A stretch of DNA of 29,996 bases from Pinguiococcus pyrenoidosus (taxonomy: Eukaryota > Sar > Pinguiophyceae > Pinguiochrysidales > Pinguiochrysidaceae). This document shows positions 12,001 through 20,981 of the stretch, piece by piece. The notes beneath the pieces are model-generated. The model searched no databases and was not told where the DNA came from. It worked only from the letters and a program-made list of their open reading frames with translations. Position 1 is the stretch's first letter. Each line of letters starts with the position of its first letter. The stretch is taken from contig JAAMXY010000765.1 of the NCBI GenBank assembly GCA_019677205.1, forward strand, positions 1 to 29,996, written 5' to 3'. Both the position numbers and the translations under genes were made by a program.

Positions 12001-14067
12001 ACCATTCGGAGAGAACCTGCAGCAAGCACTTTTGCGCGTCGTTGTGCTGGCAGAGTTGAGAATCCTCCGTAGGAGCGAACTCGCTGCTCCGGTACGCAAG
12101 GACTGCGGCCCAAAGGACGATCCACTTGCTGTTCTGCAACCAAGTCTTTGTTGAGACCTTTGCAACAAAGTCCAACAGCGCCCCGGCAAGTGCAGCTTCA
12201 TACGTTGTGGAGCTCGCATGATAGTTCACATTTGCATCAATCATCTGCTGCGTCTGGATGACCTCATCCATCTTTTGACGCACGAATTCAAAGCCGTCAG
12301 TCTCGGTGACAGTTTTGAGATGCTGATGAAGGCTCTTGCGGCACAACGTCAGAAAGAATGCTCGCCTTAGCGACTTTGTCGCATGGGCACTTTGCTGGCC
12401 ACTCAGGTTCCCACCGGTGAAAGGAACGGTGATGAAGAGATCGATCTTTTCAGGCAAATGCAGCGGATTGCTGTGAAAGGTCCACAGCTTGCCTTTCCTA
12501 GTGAATGCCTGGATCTCAAAAGACACAGGCTCCAGCACATCAGAAACGCCAACATGGACTTCGGCGGAAAAGAGCACACCCTTCATTGTTGCAGGTGTTG
12601 AGTCGAAGTCTTGTTTGGTCCAATTCTGTCGCCTCAATGCTGCAGTCTTGAGCGTTCCGGTACTTTGCTTGACCCAGACTTCGACGGAAGCCCAGTGAGG
12701 CATAGCCGACACGTACAGACGGACCTTCGCTGTCTTCGGCATGAAGGTTGACATCACTTGTGCAGTGGTGTGGATGGCAACGCCTTGCAAGTATCCGGCG
12801 ATACCGGTTGCTGGGGTTGGTGGATCTTCCGTGGACGCGGGCTTCGCCTCCTCTTGACTCTGGTAGCCCGCGTACCCCGCCTGACCACCTGCGCTTACGG
12901 GGTCGTGAGGATGACCCGTGAGCGTCGGATAGCCAGGGAAGTCATTTTCTTTCTCTGAGCAAGCAGACGGGCTGCTTCCTCGGTGATCCTTGCCCGGAGC
13001 CGAGGAAGATCCATGCAATCCTCCTTGTACGGTCGCTGCGTCGCCTGGACGAGATCCACGATGAGATCCACGACGAGATCCACGACCAGATCCGCGACGA
13101 GAAACACGCTCTCCATCATCCCTCATCGCCGCCTCAACATCGTCGATGTCAGCTATTTCTGGCCCTGCAAGGCCCTCGGCATTTGGGGCACCGGTCCCAA
13201 CGACTTGGTGACCGGCGCCTTCACCCTGCGAATCGGCGGAGTGGACGTGAGTATCTGCGCCCGCAATGCCCGCTTACAATGCTTTCACTACAAGAAGGAG
13301 GGCTTACCCCTCCGTGGCCCGCCGTAGCAGGCTTTTCGTTGCCACCGGCCTTCTCCAAGTACGTCATCCCCTCGTCCAACGTGGAGACTGGTGTCGGCGG
13401 GTTCCGCAACGGATCGTCGACTTGGCAAGAAGGATCTGCACCCTGCATGACGCTTGTCGGCGACTCCGTGACCGTAGCTTTGGCCTTCGCAGCGCCTTGC
13501 GCCTTTCTGGCAACGTCTGGAGAGGCCGGCGAGGCCTTGAAAGGAGAGAACCGTGGAGACGTGAGTCGGGTGGCCGCCTGCCTACCCCGGTACGAGTCTT
13601 TCCACCTTGGCTCTGTTGGTAGCTTCCGACGGTGCATTCCCGGTAGAGATCCACGCAGGAGAGAGCGGCCGTAGAGGATTGGAAACGTTGGCGGCGGCGG
13701 CGTCGTCGTCGCCAATCTGCTGTAGAGGCGGTGTGCGGGCGCCTTCACCCTCAGGAGCAGGGACGGAAGATGGATTTTGCCGTCCTGCTGCCGCGCCAAG
13801 GTCTCGCCGATCGCCCTGAGTCCAGCATCGCATTAGCCGCCGTGCGCAAGGCCATCCGACCGCCTCTCGTACCTCCACTTCGGCGCTCTTTCCGCCCCTT
13901 TCCTCGCTGTCAACGACTTCCCACGCTTGATGCGCGGCGTCCGGCGTCGTCGGCGTCGGCTGCTCTTCACCCTTCCCCTCGGCGGACTCAGCTTCATCAG
14001 CGCGCACGACAACCATACCGGAGCCCTCCGAAGAGGCGTCCGACGTCGCGGTGACATCCATGTCCAT
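1..14067 (-). CDS. RNF213/mysterin-like giant AAA+ protein, C-terminus beyond left edge
   Basis: Modelled as exons 14067-13606, 13535-13308 and 13225 to the window edge; about 4,638 codons are visible. I checked every in-frame triplet from 13273 down to 2 and found no stop. Two AAA modules are clear. The first has P-loop GEAGCGKT (6223-6200, lysine near residue 2571) and Walker B LVFLDE (aspartate-glutamate at 6037-6032). The second has P-loop GKPGCSKS (5176-5153, lysine near 2920) and Walker B LVLLDE (about 4934-4919), followed by a PALLNRFAK segment (near 3808-3782). The GxPGxSKS second P-loop and the 349-residue lysine spacing match vertebrate RNF213 as I remember it. RNF213 is a dynein-like AAA+ ubiquitin ligase tied to lipid droplets and pathogen ubiquitylation. 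No C3HC4 RING is visible. The first two exons, rich in Ala/Ser/Pro/Glu, join in phase with GT-AG introns but are inferred; if wrong, the first in-frame ATG of the big exon is at 13126. Family assignment is firm, function inferred. Confidence 0.82.
13029..13117 (-). repeat. 12-bp coding repeat encoding an Arg-Gly-Ser tract
   Basis: On the plus strand a unit close to gagatccacgac recurs about four times, drifting at single bases. On the minus strand it encodes RRGSGRGSRRGSHRGS near the start of the large RNF213-like exon. It is a low-complexity basic/serine tract, probably disordered. Its arginine-serine spacing could suit basophilic kinases, but that is inference. Confidence 0.6.
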
Positions 14068-14611
14068 GATGGGGTCAAGAGCTCAAGCGTGTCGAGGCCA
14101 AGCCCGCGCCACCCGCCGGAATCTCGACGGCCGGGCCACCGTGTCCTCCGACGAGCTGGGGACGCGGTAGACGTGGGCTCAGCGGAGTTGTCGTGCTGTT
14201 GGAGACGGCGCCAGCGAGCTGCACGATTCTGCAGATAAGATACGGGCGCGAGACTTCGGCCTTTCGAACTCGGCGAACGCCTCTGCGCTGCTGTCGCCGC
14301 CTGTGATTGGGCAGCTCGCTCGCCGCGCCGATTTCAAAGCGGCCGAGCCGCCCTTCTGACCGCATTGGAAAACTCATCTGGGAAGTTGATTGTAAAAAGA
14401 TTCTTGTCGAATCGGGGCGCGCCTGCTGGGGATCTGCCTTCCGCGCCGCACGGATTTGACTGGACGCACTGAACCGGCCGACCGGATTGGGGCTTCGAAG
14501 GAGGAAGTTCCTATTCGACTGCTGGTCACGCGGATCTTGCTCGCCGCAGCGGTCTGTCCAGCGCTGAAACGTGGAGCACAGAAAAAGAAGACTCAAAACG
14601 AAGGTCGCTTT
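14068..14611. other. Intergenic region between UPF3-like and RNF213-like genes
   Basis: This 544-bp stretch separates two minus-strand genes. It should hold the 3' flank of the UPF3 homologue and the 5' leader and promoter of the RNF213-like gene. Minus-strand frames are open for part of it, but the translation is arginine/proline-rich, resembles no family I know and has no convincing ATG. The minus-strand frame of the ATG at 14067 has a TGA six codons upstream (near 14085), which supports that start. I see no TATA box, RNA gene or repeat. Confidence 0.4.
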
Positions 14612-16069
14612 CTACTTCTTCTCCCCGCCGCCCCCGCCGCCCCCGCCGCCGCCCGATTTCCTCGGCCGCCTTCCTCGTCCTCCTCCTTTCCCTCTGCCTC
14701 CCCGGCCGCCGCCGCTGCCCCTACCGCCTCCGGAGCCTTGCTTGGCCTGCCCACCACCAGGTCGCTCGGGCGCAGCGCTTGGCCTTGCTTGCTGCGCGGG
14801 CGCGGCGGGCGGATCTGCCTCGGCTCGCCGCATGATCCGCACGGTGCCCACCGAAGCGCTGGGTGACGAGGCACTGGCCTGCTCAGGCTGCTTTGCCTGC
14901 TCGCCCTTCTTGGCACGACCACCACCACCACCGCCACCACCACCGCCGCCGCCTTCTCGGTCCCGATTCCGATTCTTGTTGGACCGCCGATTACTTCGTC
15001 GACCCTTTGCCTTGGCTTCCGGCTCCGCGCTGTCCTGGTTCTTCGACCCCCTCTGCTTCGAGCCTGCCTTCGACTCGCGCTGGCTAGTCCGGTTGTCTCG
15101 GTTCCGCTTCCCCTTCGTATCCTCTCGAGACCTCTTGCCTTTGTCGTCCCGATTGCGACCTGCAGAGCATGGTGACGTTGGTCAGCGTTTCAGCCGGGCT
15201 TCCCCATTCCCACGGATGCGCGCAAGGGCCTCGCTCACCTTTGCCGGAGTCGTGGCCGAATGTCGGTCCGTTCTTGGCGAGATACTCCACCAGCGCTGGC
15301 AGCGCCTCTGCTGACTCTTGCTGGGCCTGAGCGAGCGCCTCGGCGGCGGCCGCCTCCTTGGCCTCCGCCTTGCCCTCTGGCTCCAAGGATCTCAGGAACT
15401 TCTCGTACACCGGGTCCTTGTCGATCGTGCCTTCCATGCGATCCTTTCTCTTCCTCTGGCGGCGAAACAAGCGCTGCGAAGGTGCCATCACAGCGATGCT
15501 GGGTACCTTGCGCGCCAGAGAGACGAGCGTCAGCGCCTTCCGAGAGCGCCAGATCGCGGCACGAGACAACCAAAACCCACCCGAGTTACGCCGGTCTGCG
15601 GCGTGGTGTACGGGTTGGAAGCGTTCCAGCTCTGCGCGAAGCGCTGTGCGTCGGCATCCTCCTCAAACAGCAGGTAGGCCTAGGAAGTGGCCTCGTGAGC
15701 TGCGAAACGCCCTGTGCCGCAGATGCACATCGAGAGAGATCTCGGCGCCGCGCACCTGCCCTGTGCACTTGCCCTTCTTGAGCGTGCTTTTCCCGGCCAC
15801 GAAGTACAACAGCGTCACCGGTTTCACTTGCGTCCATCTGCGGGAATGCAGGTCCGATAGAATACGATGAGACGCGAGGATGTCACCAGGCACACAGAGG
15901 AAAACGGCGCGAAAATCTCTACGGACTTCGAGAGCGCTTCCAAGAAGCCGTCTTCCGACTCGTCCCACGGCAGGTACCGCACCGCGATCTTCGATCCGCG
16001 GCCACCGGTCCAGAAGCGCGTCACGCCCTCATACGGGCAGTCCTCCAGAGGAGGCTTTTCTTCGGTCAT
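14612..16069 (-). CDS. UPF3: UPF3 homologue, nonsense-mediated mRNA decay factor
   Basis: Five exons (16069-15927, 15837-15756, 15679-15581, 15506-15239, 15159-14612) join in phase to 379 residues. The N-terminal Smg4/UPF3 domain is visible in order: KIAVRYLP near 27-34, LLYFVAGK in exon 2, AYLLFEEDADAQRF in exon 3, then VPSIAVMAPSQR and the diagnostic GTIDKDPVYEKFL near 134-146. An Ala/Glu helical stretch follows. The last ~180 residues are Arg/Lys-rich, then Gly/Arg-rich, with a Gly run before the final EKK. UPF3 proteins link UPF2 and the exon junction complex during surveillance of premature stop codons. The start is the first ATG in frame; the extension upstream has none. Introns are 75-89 nt and GT-AG; the first donor (GTCCGT) is the weakest call. 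The gene diverges from the GT64 gene and lies upstream of the RNF213-like gene on the same strand. Confidence 0.85.
14890..14955 (-). repeat. GGT/GGC trinucleotide run encoding polyglycine
   Basis: A run of minus-strand GGC/GGT codons at about 14919-14954 encodes twelve consecutive glycines inside the C-terminal tail of the UPF3 homologue. A second Gly run lies at about 14624-14653. Both are slippage-prone tracts, and read on the plus strand they give misleading polyproline frames. Confidence 0.6.
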
Positions 16070-16100
16070 CGCGCCTTGGTGGCGCTTCAAACGAGCTTGT

Positions 16101-16156
16101 CTTTCGGCTTTCGGCTTTCGCGCGCCTTTCGCAGCGAAAGTGCGAAAGTGCGAAAG
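16101..16156. promoter_or_regulatory. CTTTCG/CGAAAG inverted hexamer array in a divergent promoter
   Basis: Four CTTTCG copies (16101, 16108, 16115, 16126) are followed by three copies of the reverse complement CGAAAG (16135, 16143, 16151). The two half-arrays meet at CTTTCGCAGCGAAAG, a 7-bp-arm palindrome. The array sits between the start codons of the UPF3 homologue (16069, minus) and the GT64 gene (16356, plus), 32 bp from the former. It could be a tandem regulator-binding site or a foldback in the UPF3 leader. Role is inferred from position only. Confidence 0.5.
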
Positions 16157-16355
16157 TGATATTTTCCAGCTTCCCACAATCGATACTGTCAAGGCGAGCA
16201 AGCGCACCTTCTTTCAGTATTTTCGATCCAGAACACCAAATTGATAGTCTTTGGAGATTAAGTTTCTTCAGAGACGTTACACAAGGTCAGATCCACGAGC
16301 GTGAACAGACGGAGCAACGAATCTGGATTCTGTCCCCCCCAACACAACGCAAGAC

Positions 16356-17575
16356 ATGCACACCTCCCGTCGGGAAAACAGGGCCATTCGACGCGCCATG
16401 AGTTGGCAACGCCGCGCCCGCGGGCCGCGTCGGAAGAAGTCCGACGACGAGGAAGCGCCGGAGGAGAAGAAGCTGCGCGAAGATCGGCGCTCGAGTCCGC
16501 TGTGCGCGAAACTCGGCGTTGGCTGTCTGGTGGTGTGTGGGCTGTTCACCGCCGTCCATTTGCTGCTGTTCCGAGGCCAGGCCATCACGGCCAGCGCGCC
16601 CATTCCGGACGAGCTGAGGTTCGTGGTCATGATGAACACGTTCGGAGAGGCGCGGAAGGACTGGCTGCAGAGCAGCGTGGACCACTACGTCGCGTGTCCC
16701 GTCGTCGCGCATGTGTATGTGACGCACGCGGGGCCCGGCGACAACCCGCTGGACGCCAACCCTCGCGTGTCCTGGCTCCACCGCGAGGACACGAGCCTCA
16801 ACGTGCGCTTCGAGCCGGTGGAAGAGGCGGCGTTGGACGCCACGTTCGTGGTGGACGACGACGTTCTCGTGCACTGCGATGATCTGCTGACCGGGGCGGA
16901 GACCTTCCATCTGCAGCCGGACACGATCGTGGGATTCTGCCCCAGGTTGCACACGAGGACCCTGGATGCGGAGCGGCCCTGGCGGTACAATGGCTGGTGG
17001 CGCGTGGGCTGGGACCAGCAGTACAGCATCGTGCTGACCAAGGCCGCGTTCCTCCACCGGAAGTACTTGAGGAGCTACTCCACCGCGATGGACGGCGCCA
17101 TGGTCAAGGCCAAGGAGCACGTGCGGCAGCACAAGAACTGCGAGGACCTGGCGATGCAGTTCCTCGTCACGAGGGAGTCTGGGAGACCGCCGGTGTACGT
17201 GAGGGGCCGCCTGGCCGACAAGGGTGTCTTCCGAGGCGTGTCCACCAAGTCCAACCAGATGCTCAAGGGGGGAATGAAGCATTTCAACGACAGGTACGGC
17301 TCGGAGGAAGAAGGCAATGCCAGTCGCATGAGCAGAAGAAGAAGGCAATGCCAGTCGCACGAGCAGAATGAGGTGTCGAGGTCTAGGAGCAACGGCTCCC
17401 TGATGGAAGCATGCATCTCCCCTTTAGGTCCGATTGTCTCAACAAGCTGGTCGAGTACTTCGGCGAGAATCCGCTCAAGACGAATCACATCGTGGTTGGC
17501 TCGACGCAGAGATTCGCGTTCAATCAGCCGGCCAATTGGATGGAGTACTTCTCGTCAGATATGCTTACAAGATAG
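16356..17575 (+). CDS. GT64 family (EXTL2/exostosin C-terminal-like) glycosyltransferase
   Basis: Two exons, 16356-17293 and 17428-17575, join in phase (AG|G, Arg) to 361 residues. A basic cytosolic N-terminus is followed by one membrane anchor at about 51-74, so this is a type II, probably Golgi, enzyme. The GT64 domain starts at RFVVMMNTF (about 88) and shows TSLNVRF, the DxD-type metal and nucleotide-sugar site FVVDDDVLVHCDDL (aspartates 167-169), TIVGFCPRL, WRYNGWW, NCEDLAMQFL (from about 261) and GVSTKSNQM. Exon 2 supplies RSDCLNKLVEYFG and the C-terminus ending in DMLTR. EXTL2-type enzymes transfer HexNAc to glycan acceptors; plant relatives act on sphingolipids. Acceptor here is unknown. 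Reading through the intron gives a Ser/Arg-rich tail without family resemblance, so splicing is favoured. Start is the first ATG; a second at 16398 is possible. Confidence 0.88.
17308..17366 (+). repeat. Two-copy 31-bp-period direct repeat inside the GT64 intron
   Basis: Copies at 17308-17335 and 17339-17366 (28 nt each, one T/C mismatch) lie in the 134-nt intron. They share aagaaggcaatgccagtcgc at their start. The duplication adds about 31 bp to an intron that would otherwise be about 103 nt. Confidence 0.75.
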
Positions 17576-17769
17576 AACTGTGGAGAAACAACATGTTGGC
17601 AAGAAGTGGAAGAGAAGGGGAATCACAACGGACAGTAATAGACGAGGACCGCAGCGTGTTGTAGCAGGGTGAAAGTGCGCAGCCGTGGCCATCCGGCAGT
17701 GAAAGGAAAGCACGCCAAATCCGAGTTGCGCACAGCACCAGCTTTGTCATAAGCATGTAAGAGTTTGAT

Positions 17770-19524
17770 TTACGCATCTGTCTGCAGCCATATGGAGCTC
17801 CCCGTGCAGGCCAACGAGCTCAGCACGGCAAGATCGTGCCGCGACCAGAGAGGTCCACCGCGGCTCGCGACGGATTCCGCAAACCACGTCGCGAGGACGC
17901 GCAGCGCCGTGATGAGCCCGAGAGCGCTTCCCAATCCTACCACCTGCCCGCTGGCATCCCTCGCCGAGGCGCTCTTCTTCCGAAGATTGAGCAGCACCAG
18001 CATCGAGCCACAGCCGGCAACGGCGAAGCCACACGCCGACGCCGCGAAGTACGCCAAACGACGCGCCACTTCATACTCCCCGTCCCGGAAGACCGCTGCC
18101 AGCACGGATAAGCCCAGGCAGGCTGCGCTCTGGTACAGCGCACATCTCGTCATCGCCCCGTAGATGTCGGCAGGCCCCGACACCAGAAGGAAGGGGATGA
18201 GCAGGCCGGAGGCATGCCACAGGACCTGCGACTGAGACGGGCCGAGGTACCTAAGAAACGTCTGTAGCGCCTCGTTCGCAACGCAGACAAAGACAAGGAC
18301 AGGCAAGTGCAACCTTTGCGCAGTGGCGTCCCGGCTGAGCGACGCACTTCGGAAGCTCCACGCGACCTTGGACGCGATCTGGACTGGACTCACGTGCCGA
18401 GGCCGCAGGGTTTGCAGCGCAAGGAGCATCTGTCTCCCCCGGAGCTGGGCCCGGTCGATGAAGGCCAGATCCTCATACTGCGCGCCCTCCTGCGGCGCGC
18501 GGCCGACCGCACTCCCCGTGACGGCGGCAACGACGGCGAAGCTGAAGAAGGCCAGCACGAGCACCGAGTATCTTGGGGTGGCCGCGTCAAAGTCCGGTCC
18601 ATTCCCGTCGATGACTCCGACGGCTGCGTTCAGGACTCGGGAAGCTGGAAAGGACGTGGCCACCGCAGCGGCGTATCCAAGCGAGTGCACGAGCACGAGG
18701 GCAGCAGCCGCCCGCAAGCCCCGAGCCCTGGCCTCTTGCGTGTCCCTCTCCTTTGCCCGAGGAAATCCCGCGGGCGTTCGAAACGCAGGCCCGAAGCCCT
18801 TCGCCTGCAGGGTCGCCAACGACGCCATGATGGGCATGGCCTTTGTGGCACCCGTGACCCCGGCCGCGAGCGCCAAGGTCGCTCGGTCGCGCGCGAGGCC
18901 CTCCAGCAGCAGGCCCACCCCCAGGCCCAGGACGCTGAGCATCATGATGGGGCCCCTGCCCACCGCGTCGGCCGCCGCTCCAGCAATGGGCAAGCACGCG
19001 GCGGTCATCATCACATCGATGCGCCGCAGCAGGCGCCGGAAGCCTGCAGCGTCGAAGCCCTGCTGCAGCCCAAGGTCCGCCAGGAACCTCGGAGACACCT
19101 GCTTTGCCAGCACGAACGGCAGGGAGTAGCCCGCAATCGCCAACGCCGGGGCCCAGATCCCACTCTGGCGGCGGCGGGGCTCTTCAGACGTCTTCGGCAC
19201 CGCCTGCGGACGCGCCTCGCGCTCCTCGGGCGTCAGCGGCGTCCAGTCAAGCAAGAGAACCTTTGCAACGGCCGGCCTCTCTTGGATCAGCGCCGGCTTT
19301 TCTGCAGCCTGCAGCCTCTGTTGGGCCTCTGGACGGCCCCGCAGCTTCTCGATGAGCACCTTGAGAGCAATGATGGCGAAGCCGCTGACAAATCGGGTCA
19401 GACCCCCCGTGGCCTCTGCAGAGTCCTCCGCAGAGCCGCCGTAAGGAACGGCGGCCAGCACGGCGGCAAGCAGCAGAGCGCGCCATGAGGCCTTGAAGCC
19501 CGCTCTTCGTCGACCGGCGGCCAT
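17770..19524 (-). CDS. Major facilitator superfamily-like transporter, intronless
   Basis: One open frame of 584 codons from ATG at 19524. An N-terminal hydrophobic stretch (ASWRALLLAAVLAAVPYGG) may be a signal peptide. A hydrophilic region of about 80 residues follows, then repeated hydrophobic segments consistent with about ten to twelve membrane helices. GAAADAVGRGPIMML resembles MFS motif A (GxLaDrxGRr) in the loop after the second helix. A charged central loop (REDTQEARARG-like, then YEDLAFIDRAQLRG) separates two halves. I cannot assign a substrate, and the N-terminal hydrophobic segment could instead be part of organelle targeting. It is convergent with the GT64 gene (194 bp gap) and divergent from the pentapeptide gene (242 bp). 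The alternating Leu/Ala/Val-rich composition makes coding status secure. Confidence 0.75.
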   Translation of the reverse strand: MAAGRRRAGFKASWRALLLAAVLAAVPYGGSAEDSAEATGGLTRFVSGFAIIALKVLIEKLRGRPEAQQRLQAAEKPALIQERPAVAKVLLLDWTPLTPEEREARPQAVPKTSEEPRRRQSGIWAPALAIAGYSLPFVLAKQVSPRFLADLGLQQGFDAAGFRRLLRRIDVMMTAACLPIAGAAADAVGRGPIMMLSVLGLGVGLLLEGLARDRATLALAAGVTGATKAMPIMASLATLQAKGFGPAFRTPAGFPRAKERDTQEARARGLRAAAALVLVHSLGYAAAVATSFPASRVLNAAVGVIDGNGPDFDAATPRYSVLVLAFFSFAVVAAVTGSAVGRAPQEGAQYEDLAFIDRAQLRGRQMLLALQTLRPRHVSPVQIASKVAWSFRSASLSRDATAQRLHLPVLVFVCVANEALQTFLRYLGPSQSQVLWHASGLLIPFLLVSGPADIYGAMTRCALYQSAACLGLSVLAAVFRDGEYEVARRLAYFAASACGFAVAGCGSMLVLLNLRKKSASARDASGQVVGLGSALGLITALRVLATWFAESVASRGGPLWSRHDLAVLSSLACTGSSIWLQTDA

Positions 19525-19766
19525 GTCATCGATCAAGCTGAAGGATTTCCTGCTTTTCCGCGCAAATTTCCCTGCAGAGACCGCCGCAGTGCGGCGCTCT
19601 CCGCAATTGTCTAGTGACTCTCTATATCATATTCCCATACTATAAACGATGAAGAGAAAGATTCGTTGCAACAGTATCCGGCCATAACAAAGCAAACTTA
19701 ACAGTTCAACCTGATCTCTCGTGATCAAACGCCGGAAAGAACGCCTCTCCAACGCCGCTCTCTGCA
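19525..19766. promoter_or_regulatory. Divergent promoter region between transporter and lumenal protein genes
   Basis: The 242 bp between two opposed start codons include an AT-rich island (about 19610-19700) with ctatatcata and ctataaacg, which look TATA-like. It probably carries both promoters. No stronger motif is visible. Confidence 0.45.
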
Positions 19767-20725
19767 ATGAATCTCCGCAACTGTGTGCTGCTCCTCTCCG
19801 TCTCTGCCGCGAGCGCCTTTGGGGCCCGGAAGCCGCCGGCCACGCTCAAGCCCCTGCTGGCGCCGCTGTCCCAGGCGACGCTAGCGCTGACGTTGGTCGT
19901 CTCTCCAACGCCAGCGATGGGGATCAGCGGCGGCGGAGTGGACTTTGCGTCCTCGGACATCAGCAGCAGAGACTTTAGCAAGCAGGTGGGCCTCCGAAGG
20001 CGCACAATCCCATCTCGAACAGAGGGCCACTGACGAGGAATCCGCTTCGCCAGGACCTTTCCAACAAGGATTTCTCCGGAGCTTTGGCGATTACGGCGAA
20101 TTTCAATGGTATCGCTGGAGCCGGACCGGCTTTGCGGCCCTGCAGATCGATGCGCAGACTTATGCTTGCGGCTAGGAGCGGTTCTTAGGGGCTGCCGCTT
20201 CTTCAAGACCAACCTGAAGGACGCCGACTTCACGGGAGCAGACCTCACCGGCGTGGCCATGGAGCAGGTGCGCTGTCTGCGACCGCTTCGCTGTCATTTT
20301 GAAGAGCGGTCGGGGATGAGATTGGATGACGCAGAGAGCAACTTGTTGACGCAGGCCCAACTGGAGGGCACCAACCTCGGCGATGCGGTGCTGGAAGGCG
20401 TGTACTTCACGGGAGCGACGCTGGACCAAGCGGGGAACATCAAAGGTTCGTTTAAAGATGGGCTGCAGCACCTAAGGACAACCTTCCGGGCGGGGAGCTT
20501 GGCAGCAGTATCGGAGGAAGCAGCCCAAGCATCGGGAGAGGGTACTCTCGTTGCAAGAAGAAGCTTCTTCAGAGCTGGCTGACATGCCTGCGTGGCGTAG
20601 GCGCGGATTTTACCGACGCGATCATCCCGGATCGGGTAAATCGGGCACTGTGCGCCCGGGAAGACGCCGCCGGCACCAACTCCAAGACGGGAGTAGACAC
20701 CCGCGATTCTCTGTTCTGCAAATGA
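19767..20725 (+). CDS. Plastid-targeted thylakoid lumen pentapeptide-repeat protein
   Basis: Five exons (19767-19985, 20054-20108, 20176-20267, 20355-20445, 20601-20725) join in phase to 193 residues. The N-terminus is tripartite: signal peptide NCVLLLSVSAASA cut before Phe18 (ASA|F motif of complex red plastids), a transit-like stretch GARKPPATLK, then a hydrophobic segment ending SPTPAMG, typical of lumenal cleavage sites. The mature part is pentapeptide repeats: RDFSK, DLSNKDFSGA, ANFNGAVLRG, DADFTGADLTG, AQLEGTNLGDAVLEG, YFTGATLDQ, GADFTDAII, ending with LCAREDAAGTN and TRDSLFCK. Splicing keeps the five-residue register across three junctions, which strongly supports the model. Plant counterparts are lumenal TL17/TL20.3-type proteins of unclear function. 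The last intron (20446-20600, 155 nt) could hide a small missed exon. Confidence 0.88.
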
Positions 20726-20981
20726 GCAAGCGGTCTCGACCTCGCGACCGTCAGAAGGATCGGAAGGGAGGGTCGGAAGGAAGGGTCGGGGTCGTGCCTC
20801 GCTCAAGTAGACTTCAGAGGCCTGCTCTGCCCCCGGGAGCGACAGCGCGAGCAGGAGGTGGACGACGAGGAGGCGTCTCCCAGCACTGCAAGCGTCTTCA
20901 AACCTTGCAGGCGTCGTCTCAGTCTGCGCTCTCCGCTCTGCCACCGAATGCAATGCTTTTCGAGCTTTCCTTCGCCGTCTC
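20726..20981. other. Convergent 3' intergenic region
   Basis: This 256-bp gap lies between the stop codons of the pentapeptide gene (plus) and the triple-RGS gene (minus) and holds both 3' ends. I see no gene, repeat or terminator-like structure. Confidence 0.4.

Noticed and set aside
12600-12760. A carbohydrate-binding (CBM20-like) domain near the N-terminus of the RNF213-like protein
   Set aside because: The segment from about AKVRLYVSAMPHW to LFITVPF looks beta-rich, but I cannot see enough family residues to name a domain.
14571-15314. Plus-strand polyproline protein
   Set aside because: It is the antisense reading of the Gly-rich tail of the UPF3 homologue; the minus-strand exon chain is in phase and carries family motifs.
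18307-19488. A 393-codon plus-strand frame
   Set aside because: Arg/Gly/Gln-rich shadow of the minus-strand transporter, whose hydrophobic pattern is far more protein-like.
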